DNA of 54,077 bases from Rhodocyclaceae bacterium (GCA_030682175.1 JAUXOM010000006.1:1-54077); one strand, 5' to 3'; shown: positions 1-11,744, counted from the stretch's first letter. Notes: generated by a model not told the origin, from the sequence alone. Numbers and translations: made by a program.

Positions 1-2582
<2,582 letters not shown>

Positions 2583-3161
2583 GCGCGCCGCCCCTTCTCG
2601 CGTACCACTCCCGCCGGTGGCGCCTGAGCAGCCACGGTCTCCGACCGGTCGCGCACTCCGCTCCGGAATGCTTCGCACCGTCCGGCCGGACCACGGGTCA
2701 GCACGGCGACAATCCGGCGAGCAGTTTGCGTATCCGCGGTCATGCAGTATTTCCGGTCTGGATGCGGCCGGAAAAGTCTACTACCGTATGAAATGGAATG
2801 CCATGCCGACGTCTCATGGCCACGGGAAAAATCGGCGCTGGCGGGACGCCGCTTGATTCAGGAAATTGACCTTGCATTGCGGTTGCATATTAGCATTAGC
2901 TAATTATCTAATTGAATTACCACATTAAAGTTGTTGATATGGATCAAGGTTTCTGTGACAATTTCAGTGAATCATGTCGTCAAACGAAGTATTAAAAATA
3001 AAAGAGCAAGAGGAGGATTTCGGGTGGCGCATGCCATTTCGAAATGAGGTTGATGCTGCGCCCGGCCGATCTTCCATCCTGCATTGATTCGTAGCCCGGC
3101 TCTTGCTTTCGCACCGCTTGTGCGTGCGCCCAACCTATAAATTGATAAGGAATCATGAACG
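2583..3161. other. Divergent intergenic region with AT-rich promoter island
   Basis: This 579-base gap separates the minus-strand kinase from the plus-strand NapC-type gene. Positions 2880-3010 are conspicuously AT-rich compared with the surroundings and hold an FNR-type box at 2934-2947. At 2823-2850 there is a partial copy of the short repeat found complete at 20425 and 45438 (it shares TCGGCGCTGGCGGGACG). No convincing gene was found in the rest. Confidence 0.6.
2934..2947. promoter_or_regulatory. FNR/Anr-type box upstream of the cytochrome/sulfide dehydrogenase operon
   Basis: TTGATATGGATCAA matches the FNR-family consensus TTGAT-N4-ATCAA perfectly. If it acted as a class II activator site, transcription would start near 2982, about 180 bases before the NapC-type gene, with a weak -10-like AATCAT near 2970. 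No fnr gene lies in the window. Oxygen-responsive control is inferred from the site alone. Confidence 0.6.
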
Positions 3162-3812
3162 ATGGCCGATGCGCAAAACGACAGCAAGTCACCCGCTCCA
3201 GAACAACCCGACGCTGACAAGGCCAAGCAGCCGGCTCCGCTGTGCCGGTTTCCGGTGGCGCGCGTCATCATCGTCGGCATCGTCGGCGGCATCATCATCT
3301 GGGGCGGCCTGAATACCGGCATGGCGTGGACAAATCGCACCGAGTTTTGCATCTCGTGCCACGAGATGACCATTCCCTACGAGGAACTCAAGCAAACCGC
3401 GCACTTCAAGAACCGTAGCGGCACGACCGTGCATTGCGCCGATTGCCACGTCGCCAGCAGCAAGAGCCCCAATGACTACGCGCGCCAATCCACCGCCAAA
3501 CTGATGGCGGCGCGCGACATCGTCGGCCACATCCTCGGCACCGTCGATACGCCGGAAAAATACGAAGCGCATCGCCTCACCATGAAAAAGCGCGTCTGGG
3601 AAAAGATGAAAGCCTCGGACTCGAAGGAATGCCGCAACTGCCACGACTTCGCGACGATGGATACCGACAAGCAGAAAGATCGTTCCGTGGTCAAACACGA
3701 AAGCGCCATCGAGGACGGCCAGACCTGCATCGACTGCCACAAGGGCATCGCGCACAAGCCCCTGCATCATCTGCTTGAGCAGGAAGAAGAAGCCGCGAAG
3801 AAGGCGGGCTGA
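3162..3812 (+). CDS. NapC/NirT-family tetraheme c-type cytochrome (membrane-anchored quinol dehydrogenase type)
   Basis: The 216-residue protein has one N-terminal transmembrane helix (about residues 34-50) and four CXXCH heme motifs at residues 63-67, 92-96, 157-161 and 189-193. This is the layout of NapC/NirT cytochromes, which pass electrons between the quinone pool and periplasmic redox enzymes. An unusually long polar N-terminus (about 30 residues) precedes the helix. The ATG at 3162 lies about 10 bases after AAGGAA. It heads an operon-like series with an EB_dh-type heme protein and fccAB, spaced 35, 27 and 98 bases. That context suggests it links sulfide oxidation to quinones, or feeds a reductase from quinol; direction cannot be told from sequence. 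Confidence 0.88.
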   Translation: MADAQNDSKSPAPEQPDADKAKQPAPLCRFPVARVIIVGIVGGIIIWGGLNTGMAWTNRTEFCISCHEMTIPYEELKQTAHFKNRSGTTVHCADCHVASSKSPNDYARQSTAKLMAARDIVGHILGTVDTPEKYEAHRLTMKKRVWEKMKASDSKECRNCHDFATMDTDKQKDRSVVKHESAIEDGQTCIDCHKGIAHKPLHHLLEQEEEAAKKAG

Positions 3813-3847
3813 ACGATTTTTTTACCGAACAAGAGGAGAAAACCAGC

Positions 3848-4771
3848 ATGAAAAAGACAATCCGGGTTCTCGCGAGCGCAGGCATTGCCGCCAGCGTTTT
3901 TGTCGCGGGCGCAGTTATGGCCGCCGCCCCCGACTGGAGCAAGGTGACCGAGCGCAAGATCAAGCTGTTCTACCCCGGCCAGGCCAGTCTGGAATGGGTG
4001 ATGAACAAGCCGGATCACTCGGCCGTACCGGACATCGTCAACAAGAAGCGCACCTGCGCCAAGTGCCACGAGGGCGATGCCAACGAGATCGGCGACAAGA
4101 TCGTCGCCGGCAAGCCGGTCGGCCAATCCAAGGTGGTGCTCGAACCCAAGCCGCCCGCCGGCAAAGTGGGCTGGATTCCGGCGACCTTCAAGGCCGCGCA
4201 CGACGGCAACAAAATCTACTTCCGCTTCGAGTGGGTGCCGCCGAAGACGGGCACGGTCAAGATGGACGCCAAAAATGAGGTCAAGCTGACAATGCTGTTC
4301 GACGGCGGCGGCACGGTCGAGGGCGCCGAACTCAACGGCTGCTGGGCGACCTGTCACAACGACTTGCCCTCGATGAAGGACGCCAAGGACGACAAGAAGA
4401 CCAAGTACGTCAAGGGTGCCGACCTCGCCAGCGGCAAGTTCTACGACCTCATGCAATATCGCAGCGGCAAGGGCGAAAAACCGGTCGATGGCTATGTCGC
4501 CGACCAGCGCGTCATGGAAGGCGGCAAAGGTCTGGTCAAGGCGACGGGCGTCAAGGAAGGCAACAAATGGGTGGTCACCTTCGAGCGCACGCTGGCCGGC
4601 GGCGGCAAGGGCGACCACGCCATCACCGCCGACAAGATTTACAACTTCGGCTTTGCGATTCACGAGGACTACACCGAGGCGCGTTACCACTATGTCTCGC
4701 TGGGCTATCAGTTCGGCCTCGACAAGAACGTGGAGGGCGTGAAGTCCCACTACAACGTCACCAAGCGCTAA
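3848..4771 (+). CDS. Periplasmic ethylbenzene-dehydrogenase-type (EB_dh) heme-binding cytochrome
   Basis: The 307-residue protein has a Sec signal peptide (cleavage near residue 26, after AVMAA). One CXXCH motif (CAKCH) lies at residues 70-74, and a rarer CX3CH motif (CWATCH) at 165-170. The bulk resembles the EB_dh / DMSO-reductase-family heme-binding domain, the fold of the gamma subunits of ethylbenzene and related dehydrogenases, which normally hold b-type heme. No molybdopterin catalytic subunit is present nearby, so it probably acts as a free electron carrier in the sulfide dehydrogenase operon. The ATG follows AAGAGGAG at good spacing. Family assignment is fairly sure; the partner is inferred from context. 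Confidence 0.75.
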   Translation: MKKTIRVLASAGIAASVFVAGAVMAAAPDWSKVTERKIKLFYPGQASLEWVMNKPDHSAVPDIVNKKRTCAKCHEGDANEIGDKIVAGKPVGQSKVVLEPKPPAGKVGWIPATFKAAHDGNKIYFRFEWVPPKTGTVKMDAKNEVKLTMLFDGGGTVEGAELNGCWATCHNDLPSMKDAKDDKKTKYVKGADLASGKFYDLMQYRSGKGEKPVDGYVADQRVMEGGKGLVKATGVKEGNKWVVTFERTLAGGGKGDHAITADKIYNFGFAIHEDYTEARYHYVSLGYQFGLDKNVEGVKSHYNVTKR

Positions 4772-4798
4772 ACATTTCACCCACAGGAGGAGATAACA

Positions 4799-5392
4799 AT
4801 GAAGAGAAAATGGAGTAGATGGAGCTTGGCGGCAGGCGCGCTGGCACTTTCAGCAACGGCCTTCGCCCAAACCCCGGCCCAGACGCCGCCGACCCCCGAG
4901 ATGATTTCTTTCGCCTGCGCCGGCTGTCATGGCACCAACGGCGGTAGCGCCGGCCTGCTGATGCCCAGCCTGGCCAGTCAGTCCAAGGAATCGATCGTCG
5001 ATGCGATGAAGAAATTCCAGAGCGGCGAGCGCACCTCCACCATCATGGGGCGCTTGGCAAAAGGCTTTACCGAAGCCGATTTCGAGGCGATGGGCGAATT
5101 TTTCTCGAAGCAGAAATTCCACGCCACCAACCAGAAGCTCGACAAGGCCAAGGTCAAAAAAGGCGCCGAGCTGCAGGAAGCAAACTGCTCGCGCTGCCAC
5201 CTTGAGGACGGCAAGGAAGGCAAGGACGACACGCCGGTGATGGCCAGCCAGTGGCTGCCATATCTGCAGATGCAGATGGAGATGTACCTCACCGGCGAAC
5301 GCAAGATGCCCGAACAGATGGCCGAGAAGGTCAAGCCGCTGTCCAGGGAAGAACTGGACGCCCTGCTGCACTTCTACGCCAGCGTGAAATAG
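4799..5392 (+). CDS. fccA: Diheme cytochrome c subunit of flavocytochrome c sulfide dehydrogenase
   Basis: The 197-residue precursor has a signal peptide ending near AFA at residue 23 and two CXXCH motifs, CAGCH at 40-44 and CSRCH at 130-134, in two similar c4-like halves. This is the size and build of FccA, which takes electrons from the FAD subunit of sulfide dehydrogenase in the periplasm. The flavoprotein gene follows directly, which supports FccA over a generic cytochrome c4. A strong AGGAGG lies just before the ATG. The 98-base gap to fccB holds a repeat-like GC-rich stretch. Confidence 0.82.
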   Translation: MKRKWSRWSLAAGALALSATAFAQTPAQTPPTPEMISFACAGCHGTNGGSAGLLMPSLASQSKESIVDAMKKFQSGERTSTIMGRLAKGFTEADFEAMGEFFSKQKFHATNQKLDKAKVKKGAELQEANCSRCHLEDGKEGKDDTPVMASQWLPYLQMQMEMYLTGERKMPEQMAEKVKPLSREELDALLHFYASVK

Positions 5393-5490
5393 GCCCACCC
5401 CGAAAACGCCGCTTCGCGTCGTTCTCCCCTCAAGGGGCCAAGAAACACTTGAGACGGCTCGGCGTATTTCTTGAACAAGGAAAACACACA

Positions 5491-6810
5491 ATGACATTAG
5501 ATCGTAGAAACTTCATCAAGTTGCTCGGGGGCGCTTCCGGCCTGGCACTGGCCGGTCATGCCGCCGCACAGGGCAAAGCTCCGGCGGTATCGGCCGGCTC
5601 CGCCGCCGAGATCATGCCCAAGGGCAGCGCCCGGCGCGTTGTCGTCATCGGTGGCGGCTATGGCGGCACGATTGCCGCAAAATATTTGCGCATGCTCGAC
5701 AAGTCGATCGAAGTGGTTCTGATCGAGCGCAACAAGGAGTTCGTTTCCTGCCCGTTTTCCAACTTCTACATCGCCGGCCTGATGCCGGACATGAAGGCAC
5801 TGACCATCAAGTACGACAAGCTGGCCGCCAATCACGGCATCAAGATGCTGCATGCCGATGCCACGGCCATCGACGCCGCCGCTAAGATGGTGGTCACCAG
5901 CCAGGGCCGGCTCGCCTATGACCGCCTGATCGTCTCGCCCGGCATCGACTTCATGACCGATGAAATCGAAGGTTATGACGCCAGGACACCGGAGATCTTC
6001 CCGCACGCCTGGAAGGCCGGCCCGCAATCAGCACTGCTGCGCAAGCAGCTGCAGGCGATGAAGGATGGCGGCACGGTGGTGATCGGCGTGCCGCTGATGC
6101 CCTTCCGCTGCCCGCCCGGGCCATATGAGCGCGCCTGCCTGATTTCGAGCTATCTGAAGAAGCACAAGCCGAAGTCCAAGCTGATCATGCTCGACGCCAA
6201 CCCCGACGTGGTTTCGAAGAAAGGCTTGTTCACCAAGGCCTGGAACAGCTACTACAAAGATATCTTCACGTACGTCGGCGGCCAGATCACCAAGGTCGAC
6301 ACCAAGGCAAAAATAGTCGTCGCCGACAACTTCGACGATTACGAGGTCGCCGTGGCCAACGTGATTCCGCCCCAGCGCGCCGGCAACATTGCCGTCGCCG
6401 CGGGGCTCACGGACGACAAGAAGCGCTGGTGCCCGGTCGATGCGATCTCCTTCGAGTCGACCATCCACAAGGACATCCACGTCCTCGGCGATGCGACCTT
6501 GCTGCCTTCCGACGGCGGGGCGATGCCGAAGTCCGGCTATTCGGCCAACTCGCAAGCCAAGGTCTGCGCGATCAACATCGTGGCGCTGATGAACGACAAG
6601 CCGACCACCGAACTGTCGGCGATCAATGCCTGCTACAGCGCGGTCAGCGAAACCGAATCGGTCAGCGTTTCGCATGTCTTCAAGGTGGTGAACGGCAAGA
6701 TCAAGATCACCGCCTCGGCGGTTTCACCGGCTGACTTCTCGATAGCCAAGACTGAAAAGGCCTATGGCGAGAGCTGGCTCAAGAACGTCCTGACCGAGAT
6801 GTCGACGTAA
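5491..6810 (+). CDS. fccB: Sulfide dehydrogenase flavoprotein subunit (FCSD large subunit / SoxF-like)
   Basis: The 439-residue protein starts with a twin-arginine-type signal (DRRNFIKLLGG) and a Rossmann FAD motif (VVVIGGGYGG). Cysteines match the known FCSD positions: Cys87 in VSCPFSN as the covalent 8-alpha-cysteinyl FAD site, and Cys207 (FRCPPGPYERA) with Cys381 (NACYSAVSE) as the redox disulfide. A second FAD segment (GDATLLPSDGG) lies towards the C-terminus. It oxidises sulfide to sulfur in the periplasm and reduces FccA. The frame is open further upstream, but the ATG at 5491 after ACAAGG gives the signal peptide and is chosen as the start. A hairpin terminator lies at 6991. Confidence 0.9.
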   Translation: MTLDRRNFIKLLGGASGLALAGHAAAQGKAPAVSAGSAAEIMPKGSARRVVVIGGGYGGTIAAKYLRMLDKSIEVVLIERNKEFVSCPFSNFYIAGLMPDMKALTIKYDKLAANHGIKMLHADATAIDAAAKMVVTSQGRLAYDRLIVSPGIDFMTDEIEGYDARTPEIFPHAWKAGPQSALLRKQLQAMKDGGTVVIGVPLMPFRCPPGPYERACLISSYLKKHKPKSKLIMLDANPDVVSKKGLFTKAWNSYYKDIFTYVGGQITKVDTKAKIVVADNFDDYEVAVANVIPPQRAGNIAVAAGLTDDKKRWCPVDAISFESTIHKDIHVLGDATLLPSDGGAMPKSGYSANSQAKVCAINIVALMNDKPTTELSAINACYSAVSETESVSVSHVFKVVNGKIKITASAVSPADFSIAKTEKAYGESWLKNVLTEMST

Positions 6811-6817
6811 TTAGGCC

Positions 6818-6958
6818 CCTGCCCCCCATCCCCCTTCCAGTGAAAGGGGGTGACGGTGGCTCGCTGCGCTCGTTTATCACGGGCCGCGTTGCTCGGTGAG
6901 CGGTGCGGATTGCGCCTGGCGGCGCGTGGCGTCCCGGCTTGGGGCAGCCCGGCGCCGG
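6818..6958. repeat. GC-rich intergenic repeat, copy 1 (related to 49956-50090)
   Basis: This stretch of about 140 bases begins with a C-rich/G-rich inverted segment and continues with GCTCGCTGCGCTCG, a GCGGTGCGGATTGCG block and a terminal GCTTGGGGCAGCCCGGCGCC. The same blocks occur in the same order at 49956-50090. The right end also matches the end of the elements inserted at 17342 and 37407. No open reading frame of interest was seen. Confidence 0.65.
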
Positions 6959-6990
6959 GACTGCAGTGTTGGTATGGCTAACTTTTTTGA

Positions 6991-7015
6991 AATCCCGCTA
7001 CGGCGGGATTTTTTT
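6991..7015 (+). terminator. Rho-independent terminator after fccB
   Basis: Perfect 8-bp stem AATCCCGC/GCGGGATT with a TACG loop, followed by a run of seven T on the plus strand. It lies 180 bases after fccB and 25 bases before the end of the convergent dut gene. Confidence 0.8.
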
Positions 7016-7039
7016 CGGGCTTTATTTTCAGCCGTGTCC

Positions 7040-7501
7040 TCAGTTGCGTCCGCTACTGCCGAAACCACCGGCCCCGCGGTTGCTTTCCGCAAATTGCTCG
7101 ACCACGTTGAAGCCGACCTGCAACACCGGAACCACCACCAGTTGCGCGATGCGATCGAGCGGATTGAGCAGGAACACTTCGTGGCCGCGATTCCACAGCG
7201 AGACGAAGATCTCGCCCTGGTAGTCCGAATCGATCAGCCCGACCAGGTTGCCCAGCACGATGCCGTGCTTGTGGCCGAGCCCCGAGCGCGGCAGGATCAT
7301 CGCCGCCAGGCCGGGGTCGGCGAGGTGAATGGCAATCCCCGCCGGAATCAGCATCGACTCGCCCGGATGCACGCGCACCGGCGCCTCGATGCAGGCCCGC
7401 AGGTCCATGCCGGCAGCACCGGCCGTGGCGTAATGCGGGGCCGCTTCACCCTGATTGTCCTTCAGGCGCCGATCAAGAATCCGTACGTCAATTTTTTGCA
7501 T
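7040..7501 (-). CDS. dut: dUTP diphosphatase
   Basis: The 153-residue protein shows the dUTPase motifs: AGMDLRA (motif 1), [11 protein letters not shown] (motif 2), [10 protein letters not shown] (motif 3), [10 protein letters not shown] (motif 4) and the C-terminal [10 protein letters not shown] (motif 5). It hydrolyses dUTP to dUMP and pyrophosphate as a homotrimer. The ATG at 7501 is taken rather than an in-frame start a few codons earlier because it gives the usual MQKIDVRIL-type N-terminus. It overlaps the end of coaBC by 14 bases, the common coaBC-dut arrangement. Confidence 0.95.
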   Translation of the reverse strand: MQKIDVRILDRRLKDNQGEAAPHYATAGAAGMDLRACIEAPVRVHPGESMLIPAGIAIHLADPGLAAMILPRSGLGHKHGIVLGNLVGLIDSDYQGEIFVSLWNRGHEVFLLNPLDRIAQLVVVPVLQVGFNVVEQFAESNRGAGGFGSSGRN

Positions 7502-8681
7502 CCAGCATCTCCGCAATATGGCGCACGATGGCGCGGGCTATGGTGAGCTTGTCGCCCGGGGGCACGGGGTGCGCACCCGCGGCATCGAACAGCGTGACGA
7601 CATTGGCATCGCCGCCCAAGCCGTCCTGCACGAGATTGCCGACGACCAGAGGCAGCTGCTTCGCGCGCCGCTTGCCCTCGGCGTATTCGGCGAGGTTGCG
7701 GCTTTCGGCGGCGAAGCCGACGCAGAATGGCGCGTCGGGACGAGCCGCCACCTCGGCCAGAATGTCCGGATTGGCGACCAGTTCCAGCGTCAGCGTCTGC
7801 GCACCCTTCTTGATCTTGTGCGCGGCGGGGGCAGCGGGCCGGTAATCGGCCACCGCCGCCACGGCGATGAAAATGTCGGTCTGTGGCACAGTGGCGAACA
7901 CCGCCTCGCGCATGTCCAGCGCGCTTTGCACATCGACGCGCGTCACGCCGGCCGGTGTCGGCAGCGCCACCGGGCCGGCAATCGCCGTCACGCCAGCGCC
8001 GACTTCTGCGCAGGCCTGCGCCAGCGCGAAACCCATCTTGCCCGAACTTGAATTGGTCAGGCCCCGTACCGGATCGAGCGCCTCGAAGGTCGGCCCGGCC
8101 GTCAGCAATACGCGTTTGCCGGCCAGCAATTTCGGCTGGAACGAGGCGCGCAGGGCATCAAATATTTCGGCGGGTTCGAGCATGCGCCCTTCCCCGACCT
8201 CGCCGCACGCCTGCGCCCCGCTGGCCGGGCCCAATACGCTCACGCCATCGGCGCGCAACTGCGCCATGTTGCGTACCGTCGCCGGGTGTTCCCACATCTG
8301 GCGGTTCATCGCCGGCACCACCAGGAGCGGGCAATCGCGGGCCAGGCAAAGCGACGCCAGCAGATCGTCGGCCAGGCCATGGGTCAGCCGGGCGATGAAA
8401 TCGGCGGTCGCCGGGGCAATCAGCACCGCATCCGCCCCACGCGACAAGTCGATGTGCGCCATGCCATTTTCCTGCGGTGCATCCCACAGCGAGGTGAATA
8501 CCGGACGCCCGGTCAAGGCCTGAAACGTCAGCGGCGCCACGAAGCGCGTGGCCGCCGCCGTCATGACGACATCGACCCGCGCCCCCGCCTTGCCGAGCAA
8601 TCGCGCCAGCTCAGCGGCTTTGTAAGCCGCCACGCCGCCGGTGATGCCCAACACGATGCGCTTGTCTTGCATTTCGTTCAT
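7488..8681 (-). CDS. coaBC: Bifunctional phosphopantothenoylcysteine decarboxylase/phosphopantothenate-cysteine ligase
   Basis: The 397-residue protein carries the CoaC flavoprotein half ([24 protein letters not shown] motif; the Cys of [10 protein letters not shown]) and the CoaB half ([26 protein letters not shown]). Together these make 4'-phosphopantetheine from 4'-phosphopantothenate and cysteine for coenzyme A. The ATG at 8681 is chosen; the next in-frame ATG at 8672 is also possible. It is divergent from radC with only 41 bases between, so the promoters must overlap. Confidence 0.95.
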   Translation of the reverse strand: MNEMQDKRIVLGITGGVAAYKAAELARLLGKAGARVDVVMTAAATRFVAPLTFQALTGRPVFTSLWDAPQENGMAHIDLSRGADAVLIAPATADFIARLTHGLADDLLASLCLARDCPLLVVPAMNRQMWEHPATVRNMAQLRADGVSVLGPASGAQACGEVGEGRMLEPAEIFDALRASFQPKLLAGKRVLLTAGPTFEALDPVRGLTNSSSGKMGFALAQACAEVGAGVTAIAGPVALPTPAGVTRVDVQSALDMREAVFATVPQTDIFIAVAAVADYRPAAPAAHKIKKGAQTLTLELVANPDILAEVAARPDAPFCVGFAAESRNLAEYAEGKRRAKQLPLVVGNLVQDGLGGDANVVTLFDAAGAHPVPPGDKLTIARAIVRHIAEMLDAKN

Positions 8682-8722
8682 GGCAGATAGAATCGCGGTT
8701 TTGACGCAAACGATTCTAACCC

Positions 8723-9403
8723 ATGGCAATCACCGACTGGCCAGACGATCAGCGCCCGCGCGAGCGGCTGCTGGCACTCGGCCCGACCGCGCTGGCTGAC
8801 GCCGAACTGCTGGCAATCTTCCTGCGCGTCGGTGTCAGGGGCATGAGCGCAGTGGACCTCGCCCGCGCCCTGCTCGCCCATTTCGGCCACAGTCTTGCCC
8901 GCCTCGCGGCGGCGACGCCCCAGGAACTCACCGCCGTGAATGGCATCGGCCCGGCCAAGGCGGCACAACTGGTCGCCACGCTGGAACTCGCCCGCCGCTG
9001 CCTGCGCGAGGAACTGCAGGAACGCACCACATTTGCCGCACCCGGCGCGGTGCGCGACTGGCTGCGGCTGCGGCTCGCGCCGCTGCCACACGAGGTCTTC
9101 ATCGCCCTCTGGCTGGATGCGCAAAACCGCCTGATCGCCGACGAGGAACTGTTTCGCGGCACCTTGACGCAGGCCAGCGTCTATCCGCGCGAAGTCGTCA
9201 AGAAAGCCCTGGCGCACAACGCCGCCGCCGTCATCCTCGCCCACAACCATCCTTCGGGCGTCGCGGAACCCTCGCACGCCGACGAACTGCTCACCCGCAC
9301 CCTCAAGCAGGCACTCGCGCTGGTCGATGTGCGGCTGGTCGATCACTTCATCGTCGCCGGCAGCACCCCGCCACTCTCTTTCGCCGAACGCGGGCTGCTG
9401 TAA
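8723..9403 (+). CDS. radC: DNA repair protein RadC (JAMM domain)
   Basis: The 226-residue protein has an N-terminal helix-hairpin-helix segment ([13 protein letters not shown]) and a C-terminal RadC JAMM-type metal domain with the HNHPSG motif and a downstream Asp (HAD), plus VDHFIVAG. Length is normal for the family. Its role in repair is historically assigned and remains uncertain. The position next to coaBC and dut is the usual proteobacterial context. Confidence 0.93.
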   Translation: MAITDWPDDQRPRERLLALGPTALADAELLAIFLRVGVRGMSAVDLARALLAHFGHSLARLAAATPQELTAVNGIGPAKAAQLVATLELARRCLREELQERTTFAAPGAVRDWLRLRLAPLPHEVFIALWLDAQNRLIADEELFRGTLTQASVYPREVVKKALAHNAAAVILAHNHPSGVAEPSHADELLTRTLKQALALVDVRLVDHFIVAGSTPPLSFAERGLL

Positions 9404-9419
9404 GCCGGCGGGCGCGACC

Positions 9420-9950
9420 CTAGCTGCGTGATGGCCGCTTGCCGAGCTTGCGCTGCAGGGTGCGGCGATGCATCTGCAGGGCCCGCGCGGTGGCCGAGAT
9501 ATTCCCCTCATGGGCCTGCAACACGCGCTGGATGTGCTCCCACTCCAGTCGGTTGACCGACATGGGTTCGGCGGCAATCGCAGCTTCCATTTCCTGGGTA
9601 GTCTCGGCAAAGGCGGCGAGGATGGCGTCGACCTCCACCGGCTTGGCCAGATACTGCACCGCGCCGAGCTTGATGGCATCGACCGCGGTGGCAATGCTGG
9701 CATAGCCGGTGAGCACGACAATGCGACAGTCCGGATGCGCTGCGAGCAATTCCGGGATCAGCGCCAGCCCTGAAGTGCCGGAGAGATTGAGGTCGAGCAC
9801 GACACGCCGCGGCGCCGCATCCCGGATGACGGCCCGCGCCGCGTCCGCGCCAGTGACGCCGCGGGCGGGAATGCCGCGGCGCGTAAAGGCGCGCACCAGC
9901 ACACCGTTGAAGATGACATCGTCGTCGATGATCAGGGTCGGTTCGTTCAT
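9420..9950 (-). CDS. regA: Redox response regulator, RegA/PrrA/ActR family
   Basis: The protein of about 176 residues has an N-terminal receiver domain (LIIDDDVIF acidic pocket, phospho-Asp in VVLDLNLSG, Lys in YLAKPVE) and a short C-terminal Fis-type helix-turn-helix (NISATARALQMHRRTLQRKL) nearly identical in layout to RegA/PrrA. These regulators control respiration, CO2 fixation and denitrification genes according to redox state. The ATG at 9950 overlaps the regB stop codon (ATGA); an ATG two codons earlier at 9956 is also possible. Transcribed with regB. Confidence 0.9.
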   Translation of the reverse strand: MNEPTLIIDDDVIFNGVLVRAFTRRGIPARGVTGADAARAVIRDAAPRRVVLDLNLSGTSGLALIPELLAAHPDCRIVVLTGYASIATAVDAIKLGAVQYLAKPVEVDAILAAFAETTQEMEAAIAAEPMSVNRLEWEHIQRVLQAHEGNISATARALQMHRRTLQRKLGKRPSRS

Positions 9951-11215
9951 GGACATATTTTATCCAGCGGCAATTCGATGCGCGCGATACCGCCACCATC
10001 CGCCGCGTTGGCCAGCACCAGTCGCCCACCCAGCCGCTCGATGACGCTCTGCGCCAGCAACAGGCCGATGCCGCTGCCACCCGCATGGGCCGGAAAGGGC
10101 GTCCGCCCGGCCTGAAGCAACACTTCAGCCGAAAAACCGGGACCCCGATCGCGCACTTCGATCACCAGCGTCGCGGCGTCCCAACGCACGGCCAGCACGA
10201 TCTCGCCACATCCAGCCCGAGCGGCATTGTCGAGCAGGTTGATCACGCCTTGTTCCAGCGTCGGTAGGACGACGATTTCCGGGGCCGGGGCCGGTCCGGC
10301 AATTTCGATCCGGCTTGCGCATTGGGTCTGCCGTTGGCGCCAGCGCCGATGGAGGGCCTCGGCCCAGACGTCGATCGCCACGGCAGCGGCGGCTTCGAGC
10401 CGCCGGACGCCGGCCCGCTCGGTCAGACCGGTAAGGATGGTCTTGCAGGCCGCTATCTGGCCGCGCAGTATGCCGATGTCGGCATGCGCCGCTGCGCTCA
10501 GCGTCTGGTCATGTTCCAGTTCGCCGGCAATCACGGCCATGGTGGCCAAGGGCGTGCCCAGTTCGTGCGCGGCGCCCGCCGCCAATGTGCCGAGGGCGAC
10601 GAGGTGCTGGTCGCGCAACGCCCGCTCGCTGGCAGCTGCAAGTTCGGCATCGCGCTGGCGGATGGTTGCCATCATGCGCAGGATGAACCAGGCAATCAGC
10701 GCCGCCGAAACGACGAAGGTCAACCACATGCCGGACAGGTGCAATTGCGCGGCGCGGCCGGCGCTCTCGATGGGCAAGGGCACGAAGGCAAGCATCAGTA
10801 CCGAGTAGGCGGCAATGGCCAGCCCGGCGACAAGGACAACGTAGCCGCCAGGCAGGCTCAGCGCGGCGAAGGCGACAGACGGCAGCAACAGCGATATCAG
10901 CGGGTTGGTGGCGCCGCCGCTAAAGAACATCAGGGCGGCGAGTGTCGCGAGGTCCAGGCAGATCTGTCGGAACAACTCGGCGGCACTGGCCGTGACGCTG
11001 GAACGGAAGCGCAGCCACGCAATGCCGTTGAACAGGACAGCAACGGCGACAATGGCGAGCAAGGGCAGCGCCGCCAGCGGAATGGCCAGGAGGGCCGGGG
11101 CGAGGAGAATGACGACCGCGGCCAAAGCCAACACGACCCAGCGGGCTGCGATCAGACGATGCAAGCTGGCCAGGGTTTGGGCGCCGTCCCCGCTCCGGAT
11201 CGTGTTGGATGTCAC
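9947..11215 (-). CDS. regB: Redox sensor histidine kinase, RegB/PrrB family
   Basis: The 422-residue protein has about six N-terminal TM helices, the quinone-sensing motif (GGATNP, family GGXXNP), an H-box with His217 (GAAHELGTPLATM) and an HATPase domain (GGSGIGLLLA). Cys257 lies exactly 40 residues after the His, the same spacing as His225 and Cys265 in Rhodobacter RegB, where the cysteine is a redox switch. Both known redox inputs thus look intact. It pairs with regA just downstream. Targets in this window may include the cytochrome and carbon uptake genes, but that is inference. Confidence 0.92.
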   Translation of the reverse strand: MTSNTIRSGDGAQTLASLHRLIAARWVVLALAAVVILLAPALLAIPLAALPLLAIVAVAVLFNGIAWLRFRSSVTASAAELFRQICLDLATLAALMFFSGGATNPLISLLLPSVAFAALSLPGGYVVLVAGLAIAAYSVLMLAFVPLPIESAGRAAQLHLSGMWLTFVVSAALIAWFILRMMATIRQRDAELAAASERALRDQHLVALGTLAAGAAHELGTPLATMAVIAGELEHDQTLSAAAHADIGILRGQIAACKTILTGLTERAGVRRLEAAAAVAIDVWAEALHRRWRQRQTQCASRIEIAGPAPAPEIVVLPTLEQGVINLLDNAARAGCGEIVLAVRWDAATLVIEVRDRGPGFSAEVLLQAGRTPFPAHAGGSGIGLLLAQSVIERLGGRLVLANAADGGGIARIELPLDKICP

Positions 11216-11252
11216 GGAGGGAGATTATCCTGAAATAACGGCGCTGCGGCGC

Positions 11253-11744
11253 TCAGAACTTCCCGTCGTCAATGCGGGCCGGCAAATCGGGCGTCACCTC
11301 AGCGAAGCGAAGGACTTTCCTGCCCTTGTGCTCCCGCAGAAAATCCGCGGCGTCGCTACGGCTAGCCAGGGGAATGAATTCGTGGCCCATCGGCCCCAGC
11401 ACATCCGAGCCGATGACATAGAAAGCCTGTTTCGCATCGACCTTCTGCAGGTTGTAATAATCGGTGACGGCAATCGCCACGATGTCCTCGCGACGATGAC
11501 CCGGCGCATATTTTTGCAAATCGGCCAGATACTTGAACATGTCCTTGGCGCCATCGAAATGGTGCGCATGGCCATCCCGGTAAAGCACCGTCGCCACCCA
11601 GTTCGGGTATTTCGACACCAGCATGCCGCAGACCGGGCAGAGGTCGCGCGCTCCCGGCTTGGGTGTAACCAGCGTCTGGGCGGAGGCCAACCCGATCCAG
11701 ACCGCAAGGACAGACGCGAGAAGATAACGCACACCCGGCAGCAT
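11253..11744 (-). CDS. NosL-family protein, exported
   Basis: The 163-residue protein has a signal peptide (to about residue 23, GLASA) and the NosL-type motif DLCPVCGM followed by a Met/His-rich region (YRDGHAHHFDGAKDM). NosL proteins bind Cu(I) and help deliver copper to nitrous oxide reductase. A lipobox cysteine is not obvious, so it is probably soluble and periplasmic. The ATG overlaps the stop codon of the upstream NosL-like gene, so the two are coupled. No nosZ lies in the window, so the copper client is unknown. Confidence 0.78.
   Translation of the reverse strand: MLPGVRYLLASVLAVWIGLASAQTLVTPKPGARDLCPVCGMLVSKYPNWVATVLYRDGHAHHFDGAKDMFKYLADLQKYAPGHRREDIVAIAVTDYYNLQKVDAKQAFYVIGSDVLGPMGHEFIPLASRSDAADFLREHKGRKVLRFAEVTPDLPARIDDGKF

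Noticed and set aside
5251-5490. N-terminal extension of fccB
   Set aside because: It overlaps fccA and precedes the Tat-type signal; the ATG at 5491 is the better start.
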